Part shown: positions 17,853-27,077 of the stretch, piece by piece
How the letters are laid out: the number at the start of each line of letters is the position of its first letter
Position numbering within the stretch: position 1 is the stretch's first letter
DNA from: Chromatiales bacterium
GTDB taxonomy: Bacteria; Pseudomonadota; Gammaproteobacteria; UBA6429; Thiohalophilaceae
DNA: 64,000 nucleotides
Direction: 5' to 3'
Assembly (NCBI GenBank): GCA_027032075.1
Contig: JALVOC010000006.1
Span: 26,419 to 90,418 of the forward strand
Position numbers and translations under genes: made by a program
The notes under the pieces: model-generated
Seen by the model: only the letters and a program-made list of their open reading frames with translations
Told to the model about the DNA's origin: nothing
The model's database searches: none

Positions 17853-18029
17853 CTACTCCTTTTTTTCCCCTTCTTCCTTTTTCTGCCACTTGCCGTAACA
17901 TTCCAGGCCGCAAAAATACAATACATAATCATCCACCTCTTCAGCCCTCGCTTCGGCTTTCGGGATCTCCTTCAGGCAGACTTCGCATCCCACCATCTTG
18001 ACTTCAGCCGGTTTTTCAGACGCATTCAT
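17853..18029 (-). CDS. Small cysteine-rich protein (DUF3330-like)
   Basis: A 58-residue protein. ATG 18029 is chosen because AAGGAG lies six bases upstream; the open frame continues to 18110 without support. It has CEVCLKEIPKAEA and YFCGLECYGKW, that is CxxC plus CxxxC, which looks like a treble-clef or zinc-binding knuckle. The tail is highly charged (KKEEGEKKE). I recall DUF3330 proteins with this pattern, some near metal or mercury resistance genes, but nothing here supports that function. Confidence 0.7.
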   Translation of the reverse strand: MNASEKPAEVKMVGCEVCLKEIPKAEARAEEVDDYVLYFCGLECYGKWQKKEEGEKKE

Positions 18030-18390
18030 GGGTATCTCCTTAACACTTACCACGGGGTGATGTTTTGGGCCTAAATAACAAACGGGTACCTTTTCCGCAC
18101 AGTTGTTCAATAAAGTACGAAGTACCTGTTTTTAGCATAGGCGAAGTAAATGGAAGAACAAGTTGCCCCTGTAACACAGCAGAGCATGGCGTCCACCTGC
18201 AAAGCAGGCGTGCGGACAAGTGGCTCATTTCGCCAACGCCATCCCTGAAAAACGGTCAAAAATGTGATTGAATTTTGCTTCCTGGTGTCAACCAACGCCG
18301 GCTTGTTGCGTTATTGCAAGTAAGCGGGTCGATTTCCGTCTGGCGGATATCGGCAAGGATTTGAAAATAAATCACACAGGAACCAGAAAA
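18030..18390. other. 360-base intergenic region
   Basis: No gene is supported between the small Cys protein and the lipoprotein gene. A short hairpin CCTGC-AAA-GCAGG lies near 18198-18210. A half-site-like AATGTGATTG at about 18261 resembles half of a CRP site without a matching second half. Confidence 0.4.
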
Positions 18391-19911
18391 ATGAACATGC
18401 AAAACCTACTGAGAAACCGGTTCATCTCCGGAGGTCTGGGCGGCCTCTTTGCCCTCTTTCTCGCCGCCAGTTTGATACTTGGCGGCTGTGGCGGCGCCGG
18501 CAGTAACGACAATAACGGCTCGGGCACGGAGGAGGATTCGGGTGTAATCAACATCAGCCTCACCGATGCGGCCGGGGATTTCGTTTCCTATACCGTGGAT
18601 GTGCTTTCCCTGACACTCACCAAAGCCAATGGCGACGTGGTGGAAACCCTGCCGGTACAAAGCCGCATCGATTTTGCCCAGTACACCGACATGACGGAGT
18701 TCCTGACCGCGGCAACCGTACCCAGCGGGGTCTATGTAAAAGGCAGCATCACCCTGGATTACAGCAACGCGGACATCTGGGTGGAAGGCACCGACGGCAA
18801 TGCCGTCAAGGTGAATACCATTCTGGATACGGACGGAAACCCGGTCAGCACGATGGAAGCCAGTGTCAGACTGGAAGGGCGTAACCGCCTGGTGATCGCT
18901 CCGGGGATCCCCATGCACCTCTCCCTCGATTTTGATCTGGAAGCCTCCAACACCATCGAATTCGACGATCAGGGCAATCCGACACAGACGGTACAACCCT
19001 TTCTGCTGGCGGAGGTTGACGTTGAAAGCAACAAAATCCACCGCGTCCGCGGTCCGTTGCAGTCTGTGAATCTGAATGAGAGCAGTTTCCAGATCTTTAT
19101 TCGCCCGTTCCATCACCCCATGGGAGATGGTGAAGGTCAGCATCCTTTTGGCTCACTGAAAGTTCTCACCGATGAGGAAACCATATATGAAATCGATGGT
19201 GACTCCTATCAGGGCGATGCCGGACTGCAAGTGCTGGCGCTGCAAACCCGCTTTACCGCGGTTATCGTCAAGGGCAGCCTCAAATTCCGCCCGCTGCGTT
19301 TTGAAGCGGATGAAGTCTATGCCGGCAGCAGCGTACCCGGTGGCGACATGGATGTGGTGCGAGGCAGCGTGGTGGCACGTAGCGGCGACAGCCTGACGCT
19401 GCGAGGCGTCACCCTCATGCGCCGGAATGGTGCGGTGGTCTTCAATGACAATGTCACTGTACTGCTGGACGCCAGTACCACGGTGAAAAAACAGTTGTCG
19501 CTGGACACCTTCACCAAGGATGACATCTCTGTCGGACAGCGCCTGATGGTTTTCGGCACCATCACGGATGACAGCATCAGCAACCTGACCGTTGATGCCG
19601 CCAATGGCTATGCCCGCATGTTGATCAGCAACATACGCGGCACTGTCGTCACCAACGATGACAGCCCGGCCTTTGATCTGAATCTGACACGCATTAACGG
19701 CCGCCGTGTCAGCCTCTATGACTTCAGCGGCACCGGTACCGATGCGGCCAATGATGCGGATCCCACGCATTACGAAGTGGCCACCTCGACACTGGATGTA
19801 TCAGGTATCGCGGTGGATTCGCCGGTGGCGGTACGTGGCTTCGTCCGTCCCTTCGGTACGGCACCCAAGGACTATGATGCCATCACGGTCATAGACCGGA
19901 CAGGGATGTAG
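18391..19911 (+). CDS. Lipoprotein with DUF4382 and repeated beta domains
   Basis: A 506-residue predicted lipoprotein. ATG 18391 is chosen because it opens a proper signal peptide that ends in LILGGCGG (lipobox LGGC); AGGA lies about ten bases upstream. After a Gly/Asn/Ser-rich linker, ISLTDAAGDFVSYTVDVLSLTLTK resembles the start of DUF4382. Later segments such as VRGPLQSVNLNESSFQI and VVRGSVVARSGDSLTLRGV look like repeated DUF5666-type beta units. Function is unknown; it should be exposed at the cell envelope. It is followed by a strong terminator and stands alone. Confidence 0.78.
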   Translation: MNMQNLLRNRFISGGLGGLFALFLAASLILGGCGGAGSNDNNGSGTEEDSGVINISLTDAAGDFVSYTVDVLSLTLTKANGDVVETLPVQSRIDFAQYTDMTEFLTAATVPSGVYVKGSITLDYSNADIWVEGTDGNAVKVNTILDTDGNPVSTMEASVRLEGRNRLVIAPGIPMHLSLDFDLEASNTIEFDDQGNPTQTVQPFLLAEVDVESNKIHRVRGPLQSVNLNESSFQIFIRPFHHPMGDGEGQHPFGSLKVLTDEETIYEIDGDSYQGDAGLQVLALQTRFTAVIVKGSLKFRPLRFEADEVYAGSSVPGGDMDVVRGSVVARSGDSLTLRGVTLMRRNGAVVFNDNVTVLLDASTTVKKQLSLDTFTKDDISVGQRLMVFGTITDDSISNLTVDAANGYARMLISNIRGTVVTNDDSPAFDLNLTRINGRRVSLYDFSGTGTDAANDADPTHYEVATSTLDVSGIAVDSPVAVRGFVRPFGTAPKDYDAITVIDRTGM

Positions 19912-19925
19912 TTCGCCCCCCTGAA

Positions 19926-19958
19926 AACCCCCTGCCGGTTCTCCGGCAGGGGGTTTTT
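19926..19958 (+). terminator. Strong rho-independent terminator
   Basis: AACCCCCTGCCGG pairs perfectly with CCGGCAGGGGGTT around TTCT and is followed by a T-run, 14 bases after the lipoprotein stop. Confidence 0.93.
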
Positions 19959-19972
19959 ATTCAAAGACCTTC

Positions 19973-19986
19973 CTCATCCGGATGAG
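19973..19986. promoter_or_regulatory. Perfect 14-bp palindrome
   Basis: CTCATCCGGATGAG lies between two convergent genes, soon after the terminator. It could be a protein binding site. The rest of the gap to 20159 shows nothing I can name. Confidence 0.3.
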
Positions 19987-20159
19987 TTTACGAAAATGAT
20001 AGCTTGTGATTGATCCTGACCGGCCCAGGAAGTTCGTACAGAACATACCAAGACAAACGATAACAAAGCCACATTCAGAGCCCCTAACCCAAGCCGGCGG
20101 GAGAGGGGTTGACGGCACAGCAGTGGACAAACAGATAGCAATAGCGTGGGAGTTTTAAT

Positions 20160-20966
20160 TTACTGAAGCGGAACCGTTGTCCTGGATTTTGCAAAAACCC
20201 AGGACAAGGCAAAGCCAACCATAAATGAATCATCCTGCTTGACCAGTGCACTGTCCCTGAATACCGCGCCGGCCAGATTGTCGTAGCGGGCAAACATGCC
20301 GAACCAGATTTTGTCAAACCGCTTGGTGGCGGATACGGTTATACGTGAACCGCTATATCCGCCTCTTGCATCGTAAACCGGGCGGTCAGGGGTGGCGTAT
20401 TGCGGATCGATCTGATAGAAATAATCATGATAGCTTTCGGTCGCCCACAGCGGACCGATGGAAACGGCACTTTCCCAATAGCGGTAGTAGCGTAACTGGA
20501 TATAGGGCGAAAACACCCATCCGATATTGTTCGTTTTTTTAATGTTTGTGGCAATCGCCATGCGCAAGGGTAACCCGATGCGGAAACGCGTGGCGCGATC
20601 CTCGCTTTCGTAAAGGTAGAACTGCACCCTTGGTCCAACCTCCAACACCGGCTGAAGATCCGGCATCCCCTCGCGCGCCTCATTGTCCTTGCTGTCCACA
20701 GGAAAGGAGAAGGCGGCACTGACATCCAGTTTGGTTACCGCACTGTCGTAAAAGAAAAAACGCCCCCCTTCACGGTCAACCTTTAGCCTTTTACCGTTAT
20801 AACGCAGGTAGGGAATGGGCGCGAGATAATTTTTACGCTGATCCGATCCGCGGTAGTGCGGAATACTCAGGCCACCCACACCCATGCCAAACTCCCATTG
20901 CGGCACCTCTTCTGCATGAACAACAAAAGCATGGACAAACAGGACAACGGGCAAGATAAATTTCAA
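20160..20966 (-). CDS. MipA/OmpV family outer membrane protein
   Basis: A 268-residue protein with a signal peptide (MKFILPVVLFVHAFVVHA, cleavage likely after HAEE). The mature part begins FGMGVGGLSIPHYRGSDQ, then YLAPIPYLRYNGKRLKVDREGG, the typical MipA/OmpV opening. Alternating strands and a terminal aromatic-rich strand ending FALSWVFAKS fit an outer-membrane beta-barrel. Family members act as MltA-interacting scaffolds or outer-membrane channels; the exact role here is open. It follows the unknown helical gene at 21.0 kb by 14 bases and may be co-transcribed. Confidence 0.87.
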   Translation of the reverse strand: MKFILPVVLFVHAFVVHAEEVPQWEFGMGVGGLSIPHYRGSDQRKNYLAPIPYLRYNGKRLKVDREGGRFFFYDSAVTKLDVSAAFSFPVDSKDNEAREGMPDLQPVLEVGPRVQFYLYESEDRATRFRIGLPLRMAIATNIKKTNNIGWVFSPYIQLRYYRYWESAVSIGPLWATESYHDYFYQIDPQYATPDRPVYDARGGYSGSRITVSATKRFDKIWFGMFARYDNLAGAVFRDSALVKQDDSFMVGFALSWVFAKSRTTVPLQ

Positions 20967-20980
20967 AAAACTCTCCCCAC

Positions 20981-21505
20981 TCAGGTAATATAACTGCCAA
21001 GATCGGTCATTGCCTGATAGGCTTCGATACTGACACCGGATTTATTAAAATCCAAGGCATCAGGATAACCACTTGCTTCTTCGGCTTTTTGTTTTGCCAC
21101 CCTCACCCACTCCGATGACCAGTTTCTTACAAAAGAGATTTCCTCGTTTGTCAGCTGCGAAACAGCCATTTCGACAATCTGCCGGAAGCCGCTGCGTGAC
21201 AGTGGAACATAAATGGATATAATTGCATCGAGATCCCTGTGCCTGAGCGCCAGCAACAATTCCTCCGCCTTTTCCTGCAACAGTTTTTGCCTTGTCTTCT
21301 CTGTAAAGGTATTGATCAGACTCTCGATCGCCCGGTACTCCTCCGTACCCTGTGCTCCTTTGGCAAACAGCGAAATAAACGATTCCAGCGTTACCATGGC
21401 GTCATGGGTTTTTGCAATATCACGTGATCGTTTAATCAACTTGTTGCAGAATTTTTCCAAATCATCCGAATTGACGGTCAGATTGATTGAATTTGAAACA
21501 CTCAT
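20981..21505 (-). CDS. Unrecognised helical protein
   Basis: I do not recognise this 174-residue protein. ATG 21505 has AGG seven bases upstream; a GTG one codon earlier is possible. It has no signal peptide or membrane segment. Most of it looks alpha-helical, with charged repeats such as TEKTRQKLLQEKAEELLLALRHRD, followed by VEMAVSQLTNEEISFVRNWSSEW. It is more AT-rich than the genes around it. It lies directly upstream of the MipA/OmpV gene. Confidence 0.65.
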   Translation of the reverse strand: MSVSNSINLTVNSDDLEKFCNKLIKRSRDIAKTHDAMVTLESFISLFAKGAQGTEEYRAIESLINTFTEKTRQKLLQEKAEELLLALRHRDLDAIISIYVPLSRSGFRQIVEMAVSQLTNEEISFVRNWSSEWVRVAKQKAEEASGYPDALDFNKSGVSIEAYQAMTDLGSYIT

Positions 21506-21645
21506 CACACAACCTGGAATAAATCACCTGTAATTTTTGGTCACGAAAGGGTAGCAAACCCCGCTCTCCCGGTCACGCCAATGGCGGTTTCTTTTGCGGA
21601 TTTTTCAGGAAGAGAGTTGCATTTCGTTCCTGCCGGAGGGAAACT

Positions 21646-22458
21646 GTGTGTATAGCACTTGTTTTTTTCCGGTTCTCACGCATGCCGCGCCGCCATTATG
21701 CAATCCTGTTCCTCTCGGCCCTGCTGTTTCAGCTTGCAGGCTCTGTGGTGGCCGCGGATAAAGCAGATAAAAAGGTTGATCACCCCTTACTGCCTGCCAC
21801 AGCAAAACTTCAACCCGCCAAGGGGATGTTTCTGGTGGCCAGACGCAATCTGCCTGATCCGCGTTTTCGCAACACGGTGGTGCTGTTGTTGCAACACGAT
21901 GAAAGGGGGACATTGGGTCTGATAATCAACCGCAGGAGCCACCTTTCCCTTTCCCACATGCTGCCGGAGTTAAAAGAAAAAAAACAGAAACTGTTTTACG
22001 GCGGGCCTGTTTCCCCCTATCTGATGTTTTTCCTGACGAAAAGCACAAAGGCCGTGGCGAACAGTGAAAGGATATTTGACCAGATCTATGCAGGCGGGCA
22101 CCGGAAAACCTTGATGGATTTACTTTCAAAAAACATGGGAACCGACACGCTGCGTATTTATTCCGGCCACGCCGGCTGGGCGAGGGGGCAATTGAAGCTG
22201 GAATTGGCACGGGGGGACTGGCATCTTATGCCGGCCGATGCCGGCGCGGTATTCAAGCGTGAACCGAAGACCCTGTGGCAGGAACTTATCCAGACAGCCG
22301 ATCCCGCCGGGATTATCGCAGCAAAACCACCTACATATACAGATGACACCGCACTTCCTCCCCGGTCTCCCAGCGGGTCACCGCGGGGTAATGCCGACGG
22401 CATTCCTCCATTGCCCTGGGGCAACGGGGATGAAAGTGACAGCCTGTGGGAGGGTTGA
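21646..22458 (+). CDS. algH: YqgE/AlgH family protein with signal peptide
   Basis: A UPF0301/AlgH protein of 270 residues, longer than the usual ~185. The core is clear: GMFLVARRNLPDPRFRNTVV, LGLIINRRS, LFYGGPVSP and IYSGHAGWARGQLKLEL. Unlike standard AlgH it begins with an apparent signal peptide, RRHYAILFLSALLFQLAGSVVA, so the product may be exported. GTG 21646 has GGAGG six bases upstream; ATG 21682 is an alternative. The last ~43 residues, rich in Pro, Gly and Ser, are read antisense to the 3' end of the ABC ATPase gene, an overlap of 128 bases. AlgH's biochemical role is unsettled. Confidence 0.85.
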   Translation: MCIALVFFRFSRMPRRHYAILFLSALLFQLAGSVVAADKADKKVDHPLLPATAKLQPAKGMFLVARRNLPDPRFRNTVVLLLQHDERGTLGLIINRRSHLSLSHMLPELKEKKQKLFYGGPVSPYLMFFLTKSTKAVANSERIFDQIYAGGHRKTLMDLLSKNMGTDTLRIYSGHAGWARGQLKLELARGDWHLMPADAGAVFKREPKTLWQELIQTADPAGIIAAKPPTYTDDTALPPRSPSGSPRGNADGIPPLPWGNGDESDSLWEG

Positions 22459-24367
22459 TGGGTGAAGGCAGTTCGCCTTGCAGACGAATGACCTCCCGTT
22501 CACTTGTTTCATCCAGCGTCGGCACCGCCGAAAGCAGCGCCTCGGTATAAGGATGTCTGGGTGTCTGCATGATGGTTTCCACCGGCCCCTTCTCGACGAT
22601 TCGGCCAAGGTACATCACGGCCACATCGTGGGCGAGGTAATCCACCACCGAAAGGTTATGGGTGATAAACAGATAGCTCAGTTGCAGTTCATTCTGCAGA
22701 TCTTTGAGCAGATTCAGCGTTTGTGCCTGAACGGATACATCCAGGGCGCTGGTGGGCTCATCACAAACGATGAGTTCCGGTTTCACCGCCAGGGCGCGGG
22801 CAACACAGATACGCTGACGTTGCCCGCCGGAAAATTCATGGGGATAACGTCTGGCCGCCGATGCGGGCAACCCCACATGCTCCAGCAGAGATGCGATATG
22901 CCGCTGGCGTTCCGCCGCACTCTCCCCTATCTGCTGCGCCCGCATGCCCTCTTCCAGGATGCTGCTTACCATCATGCGCGGGTTCATCGAGGAAAAGGGA
23001 TCCTGAAAAATAATCTGCAACTGCGAACGCAATCTGCGTAACGCTTCCCCCTTCAAGCGGGTCAACTCCTGCCCCCGGTAACTGACGCTGCCAGCCGTTG
23101 GCCGAATGAGTTGCAACAAACCTTTGCCCACCGTGGTTTTGCCACAGCCGGATTCGCCGACCAGGGCAAGGGTGCGTCCTCGCGGAATCTCCATATCCAC
23201 ACCATCGACGGCATACACATGACCGACGACGCGTTTGAAAAGCCCCTTGCGGATCGGAAAATGAACTTTCAGATCACGTATTTGCAGCAGTGGTTCGCCC
23301 TTTTGCTCCCTGCTGATCTGCGCCTCTGTCAATCTGGTTTTCGGCTGTGGCGCCACGGTGTGTGGCGCTTCTATTCTGGCATCGTAACGATGGCAACGCA
23401 CGCCATGCGAATCATCATCGGTTTGCAACTCGAGCCAGCGTGGCTGCTGTTCATAACAGCGTGGCCAGACCTCATCACAACGTTCGGCAAAACGGCAGCC
23501 GTGAAATTTCGTGTTCAGTGGCGGCACCGAACCTTTGATGGTCTCCAGTTTCCTCCCCCGCTTGTGGCCGCCCGGCACAGCAGCAAACAGCTTTTTGGCA
23601 TAGGGATGTAATGTGTTACTGAAGAATTCCTTTCGCGCTGCCTGTTCGACAATCTGCCCGGCATACATGATGGCAACATGATCCACCGTTCCGGCGACGA
23701 TACCCAGATCATGGGTGATAAGCATGATGGCCATGCCGGTGTCCTCCTGGATACCGGCCAGCAAATCCAGTACCTGTGCCTGGATGGTAACATCCAGGGC
23801 CGTAGTGGGCTCATCGGCGATCAGTAACTCCGGTTCACCTGCGAGGGCAAGGGCAATCATCACGCGCTGTTTCATTCCGCCGGATAACTGATGGGGATAA
23901 TCATTGATGCGTTTTGCCGGTGCGGGAATACCGACGGCATCCAGCAGTTCCACACAACGTTCGCTTACCGCCTTGCCGCTCAAGCCGACATGCTGGATCA
24001 ATACCTCGGCGATCTGCGCACCGACTGTCATTACCGGATTCAGCGATGTCATCGGCTCCTGAAAGATCATGCTGATACGCTTACCCCGGATATGCCGCAT
24101 CTGGATTTCCGACAATGCCATAAGATCCTGCCCGTCAAACAAGACCTCACCTCCCGCAATCCGGCCAGCCGGAGTGGGTATCAGTTGCAGCAGCGACAAG
24201 GCGGTCATCGACTTGCCACAACCTGATTCACCCAGCAACGCAAAGGTTTCGCCACGGCGAATATCAAAACTGACGCCATCCACTGCACGTACCGGCGCGG
24301 TCACCGATCCAAAGTGAACCCGCAGATCACGTACACTCAGGAGGATATCTTTGTTGTCCTCCATCAA
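22331..24367 (-). CDS. Peptide ABC transporter, fused double ATP-binding subunit
   Basis: A 678-residue protein with two complete ABC ATPase halves, equal to OppD/DppD plus OppF/DppF in one chain. The first half has Walker [11 protein letters not shown], signature LSGGMKQR and Walker [13 protein letters not shown]. The second has [26 protein letters not shown] and [11 protein letters not shown]. Both halves end in the Cys-containing oligopeptide tails ([15 protein letters not shown] and [14 protein letters not shown]). It energises uptake through the two permeases upstream. Its start overlaps the permease stop by four bases (ATGA). Its 3' end overlaps algH on the other strand. Confidence 0.93.
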   Translation of the reverse strand: MMEDNKDILLSVRDLRVHFGSVTAPVRAVDGVSFDIRRGETFALLGESGCGKSMTALSLLQLIPTPAGRIAGGEVLFDGQDLMALSEIQMRHIRGKRISMIFQEPMTSLNPVMTVGAQIAEVLIQHVGLSGKAVSERCVELLDAVGIPAPAKRINDYPHQLSGGMKQRVMIALALAGEPELLIADEPTTALDVTIQAQVLDLLAGIQEDTGMAIMLITHDLGIVAGTVDHVAIMYAGQIVEQAARKEFFSNTLHPYAKKLFAAVPGGHKRGRKLETIKGSVPPLNTKFHGCRFAERCDEVWPRCYEQQPRWLELQTDDDSHGVRCHRYDARIEAPHTVAPQPKTRLTEAQISREQKGEPLLQIRDLKVHFPIRKGLFKRVVGHVYAVDGVDMEIPRGRTLALVGESGCGKTTVGKGLLQLIRPTAGSVSYRGQELTRLKGEALRRLRSQLQIIFQDPFSSMNPRMMVSSILEEGMRAQQIGESAAERQRHIASLLEHVGLPASAARRYPHEFSGGQRQRICVARALAVKPELIVCDEPTSALDVSVQAQTLNLLKDLQNELQLSYLFITHNLSVVDYLAHDVAVMYLGRIVEKGPVETIMQTPRHPYTEALLSAVPTLDETSEREVIRLQGELPSPINPPTGCHFHPRCPRAMEECRRHYPAVTRWETGEEVRCHLYM

Positions 24368-25863
24368 GCCTGCTCCCGTAATCGTGGATCAAACGCATCG
24401 CGCACCGCATCGGCAAAAAGGTTTGCCGCCAGCACCAGGGTGAACATCAGACAAAAGGCGGCAATCAATGACCACCACACCACCGGTTCACGCGCCAGCT
24501 CCAGCCGGGCGCCGTTGATCATGTTGCCCCAGCTGATGGTGGAGGGATCCACGCCGACCCCCACATAGGACAACACCGCCTCCGCCAATACCAGGCCACT
24601 GAAATCGAGCACCACCATAATGAGTACGATGTGCAGGACGTTTGGCATCACGTGCCGGCCGAGAATGGTGAAGTGTCTCACGCCCAGGGCAGTGGCAGCC
24701 TGGATGTAATCCATCTCCCGCAGTTTCAGGGTTTCCCCCCTTAACAGGCGGCACAGGCCGGTCCAGCTGGTGATGCCAAGAATGACGCACAACGCCAGCA
24801 GTCGCAGATCCGCGCGATCAGTGGCCGTTTCAAACAATGAAGGGTGGTTGGCGATATAAACCTGGATGGAAAGAATCGCAGCGGCAATCAACAAAACGCC
24901 GGGAATGGAACTCAGGGTGGTATAGAGATACTGGATGATGTCATCCACCCAGCCACGAAAATAGCCTGCCATGATCCCCAGCGCAATGGCAAACGGCAGC
25001 ATCACCAGGGTGGTCAAGGTGCCAATCACCAAACCGGTGCGAATGCTTTTCAGCGACAGATAGAGGACGTCCTGCCCCACTTTGTCGGTACCAAAGACAT
25101 GGTATTTGCCACTGAGCGCCCAGGCAGTGCTGATACTCACAATGACAATCAATATCGTCAGAAAAATGCTGCGCCAGGGTATCTCCGACGCGCCACGCCA
25201 GATTTCCCGCCAACAGGAGAGGAACGCCTGTCGTTTGCGCCATGCAAGCCAGCGGGTGAGCAGCAGCAGTAATGACAAACCGAGGAGCACGCCACCGGCC
25301 ACGCCCTGCAGACTGGTGCGCATGATGTCTGCGGCTTTGTCCTTTTGCGGATCGGCCAGGTGACGGCCCGCATGGGTGAGGCGCGGATAAATCCGTACCT
25401 GCCGGCCGTCGGGTAACGTCACGGTTTCCTTGGCATACAGGTGGGTGGCAAAGGGTGCCGAATAGGTTTTTTCCTCCCGCGCCCGTAACCTCTCCAGTAC
25501 GGCATCAAGTACGCTCAGCACTTCCACTGAATACTGGACGGCGTCCCCGCTGCTGCGGGGCAAGGGTTTGCGATAATGGATGGAATCGAGCAAACCGATG
25601 ACGATAAAGGCGCACAACACCACCAACGCGATCATCGCACGGCGTTGCCGAAATACCTGCAACCAGGCTTCACGCAAAGGCGCCTTGCGGCGAATATAGG
25701 CAACGAGCAGCACCACAGCAGCGAGCAGCAAAACGATCAACCGATCGGTCCATAACATCACCGGCTTGACACCAAGCATGAGCGGCACGAACAACCAAAG
25801 CAGCCACAAGCCAGCCAGGATGAGCAGCGGCGCAAACCAGAATTGTCGGGACAGTTTTTGCAT
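24364..25863 (-). CDS. Peptide ABC transporter permease (DppC/OppC type) with long N-terminal extension
   Basis: A 499-residue inner-membrane permease; the family is usually 280-350. The extra N-terminal part contains additional hydrophobic spans near residues 10-35, 37-57 and 75-95. A soluble stretch follows, then the conserved permease: FGTDKVGQDVLYLSLKSIRTGL, then the EAA-like loop LKLREMDYIQAATALGVRHFTILGRHVMPN that couples to the ATPase. It lies between the other permease and the ATPase with 3- and 4-base junctions. The extension may regulate or seal the channel; that is inference. Confidence 0.9.
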   Translation of the reverse strand: MQKLSRQFWFAPLLILAGLWLLWLFVPLMLGVKPVMLWTDRLIVLLLAAVVLLVAYIRRKAPLREAWLQVFRQRRAMIALVVLCAFIVIGLLDSIHYRKPLPRSSGDAVQYSVEVLSVLDAVLERLRAREEKTYSAPFATHLYAKETVTLPDGRQVRIYPRLTHAGRHLADPQKDKAADIMRTSLQGVAGGVLLGLSLLLLLTRWLAWRKRQAFLSCWREIWRGASEIPWRSIFLTILIVIVSISTAWALSGKYHVFGTDKVGQDVLYLSLKSIRTGLVIGTLTTLVMLPFAIALGIMAGYFRGWVDDIIQYLYTTLSSIPGVLLIAAAILSIQVYIANHPSLFETATDRADLRLLALCVILGITSWTGLCRLLRGETLKLREMDYIQAATALGVRHFTILGRHVMPNVLHIVLIMVVLDFSGLVLAEAVLSYVGVGVDPSTISWGNMINGARLELAREPVVWWSLIAAFCLMFTLVLAANLFADAVRDAFDPRLREQA

Positions 25864-25866
25864 CGT

Positions 25867-26844
25867 CTAACTCAGCCGGATCCGTGGATCAACCAGGGTA
25901 TAGGAGATATCGGTGAGGATCAGGCCAAAGATATACATGACCGAACCGAGAAACACCATGGCGCGCACAATGGCGAAGTCCTGTGATTGAATCGCCTCGA
26001 TGGTATAACTGCCAAGTCCTGGAATGCCAAAAAAGGATTCGGTCAAGAGACTGCCCATAAACAACAGCGGGATTACCACCACTGCGCCGGTCAAAATCGG
26101 GATCATGGCGTTCTTCAACACATGCCGGAACAACACGCGCAATTCCGACAACCCCTTGGCACGGGCGGTGCGCACATAATCCTTGTTGATCTCCTCGAGA
26201 AAAATAGTGCGATACCAGCGTGTGCCGGCACCGATGCCACCGATAATGCCGATCACCACGGGTAATACCAGAAACTTGAAACTGTTGATACCGGTGTCAT
26301 AACCGGAAATGGGAACCAGATGCAGCAGCTTGCCAATGAGAAACTGCCCGCCGATGATATAAAACAGGGCGGAAATCGACATCAGGATCACACAGAGGAT
26401 CACACCCCAGATGTCGATATAGGTTGCACGGAAAAAGGCGAGTAACAGGGCAAAGGTGATATTCACCAGGATACCGACAATAAACACCGGGATGGCGATT
26501 GCCAGGCTTGGCCACATGCGTTGCTGAATATCATGACCGATATCACGCCCGTCATCGGCACTGCCGAACCTGAAGGCGAACAGGCTGACCGACTTGGTGA
26601 AAAAAATGGTATCCATCACTCGGGCAGCACCTTCCGCCTCGCTGTTATACAACAACGGTTTGTCATAACCACGGTTCTGCTTCCACTTGCTGATGGCTTC
26701 GGGGGTAACACGCTTCATCCCCAGGTGCATGCGTGCCATGTCATCGGGGCTGTTGACCACGAAGAACAGGGTAAACGTCAGCAGGTTAACACCAACGAGG
26801 ATGGGGATGGCATAGAGAATGCGGCGAACGATATAGGCAAACAT
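25867..26844 (-). CDS. Peptide ABC transporter permease (DppB/OppB type)
   Basis: A 325-residue inner-membrane protein. It begins MFAYIVRRILYAIPILVGVNLLTF, the standard OppB/DppB first span. It has six predicted spans and the coupling loop NKDYVRTARAKGLSELRVLFRHVLKNAMIPIL. The periplasmic loop after span 1 (MARMHLGMKRVTPEAISKW) is usual for the family. It pairs with the extended DppC-type subunit. It is separated from the binding-protein gene upstream by 233 bases that include repeat copy D. Confidence 0.93.
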   Translation of the reverse strand: MFAYIVRRILYAIPILVGVNLLTFTLFFVVNSPDDMARMHLGMKRVTPEAISKWKQNRGYDKPLLYNSEAEGAARVMDTIFFTKSVSLFAFRFGSADDGRDIGHDIQQRMWPSLAIAIPVFIVGILVNITFALLLAFFRATYIDIWGVILCVILMSISALFYIIGGQFLIGKLLHLVPISGYDTGINSFKFLVLPVVIGIIGGIGAGTRWYRTIFLEEINKDYVRTARAKGLSELRVLFRHVLKNAMIPILTGAVVVIPLLFMGSLLTESFFGIPGLGSYTIEAIQSQDFAIVRAMVFLGSVMYIFGLILTDISYTLVDPRIRLS

Positions 26845-26960
26845 GTTTAGTTATAAAATATCTGACGCAAGGATGCTGTGGCGAAAGCATGACTGCTTGA
26901 TGTTTCGTCTTTCATAAAATAATCTTTATATCATTTGTCCCGGTAAATACCCATCAATCC

Positions 26961-27058
26961 AAACAGGCGCTCCGCATACCACTCCACTCAAACCCCTGCT
27001 GCGAAACCGGAATCTGCCAATAATGTTAAATGATGCGGTATTCGGAACACTTATATTA
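26961..27058 (+). repeat. Dispersed MITE-like repeat, copy D
   Basis: A 98-bp copy: left end caggcgctccgcataccact, core gcgaaaccggaatctgccaa, then taatgttaaatgatgcggta and ttcggaacacttatatta. It lies in the gap between the binding-protein and permease genes of one operon, where it could affect mRNA stability or relative expression. Confidence 0.87.
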
Positions 27059-27077
27059 GCCCGGCTGGAGAGAGGAC

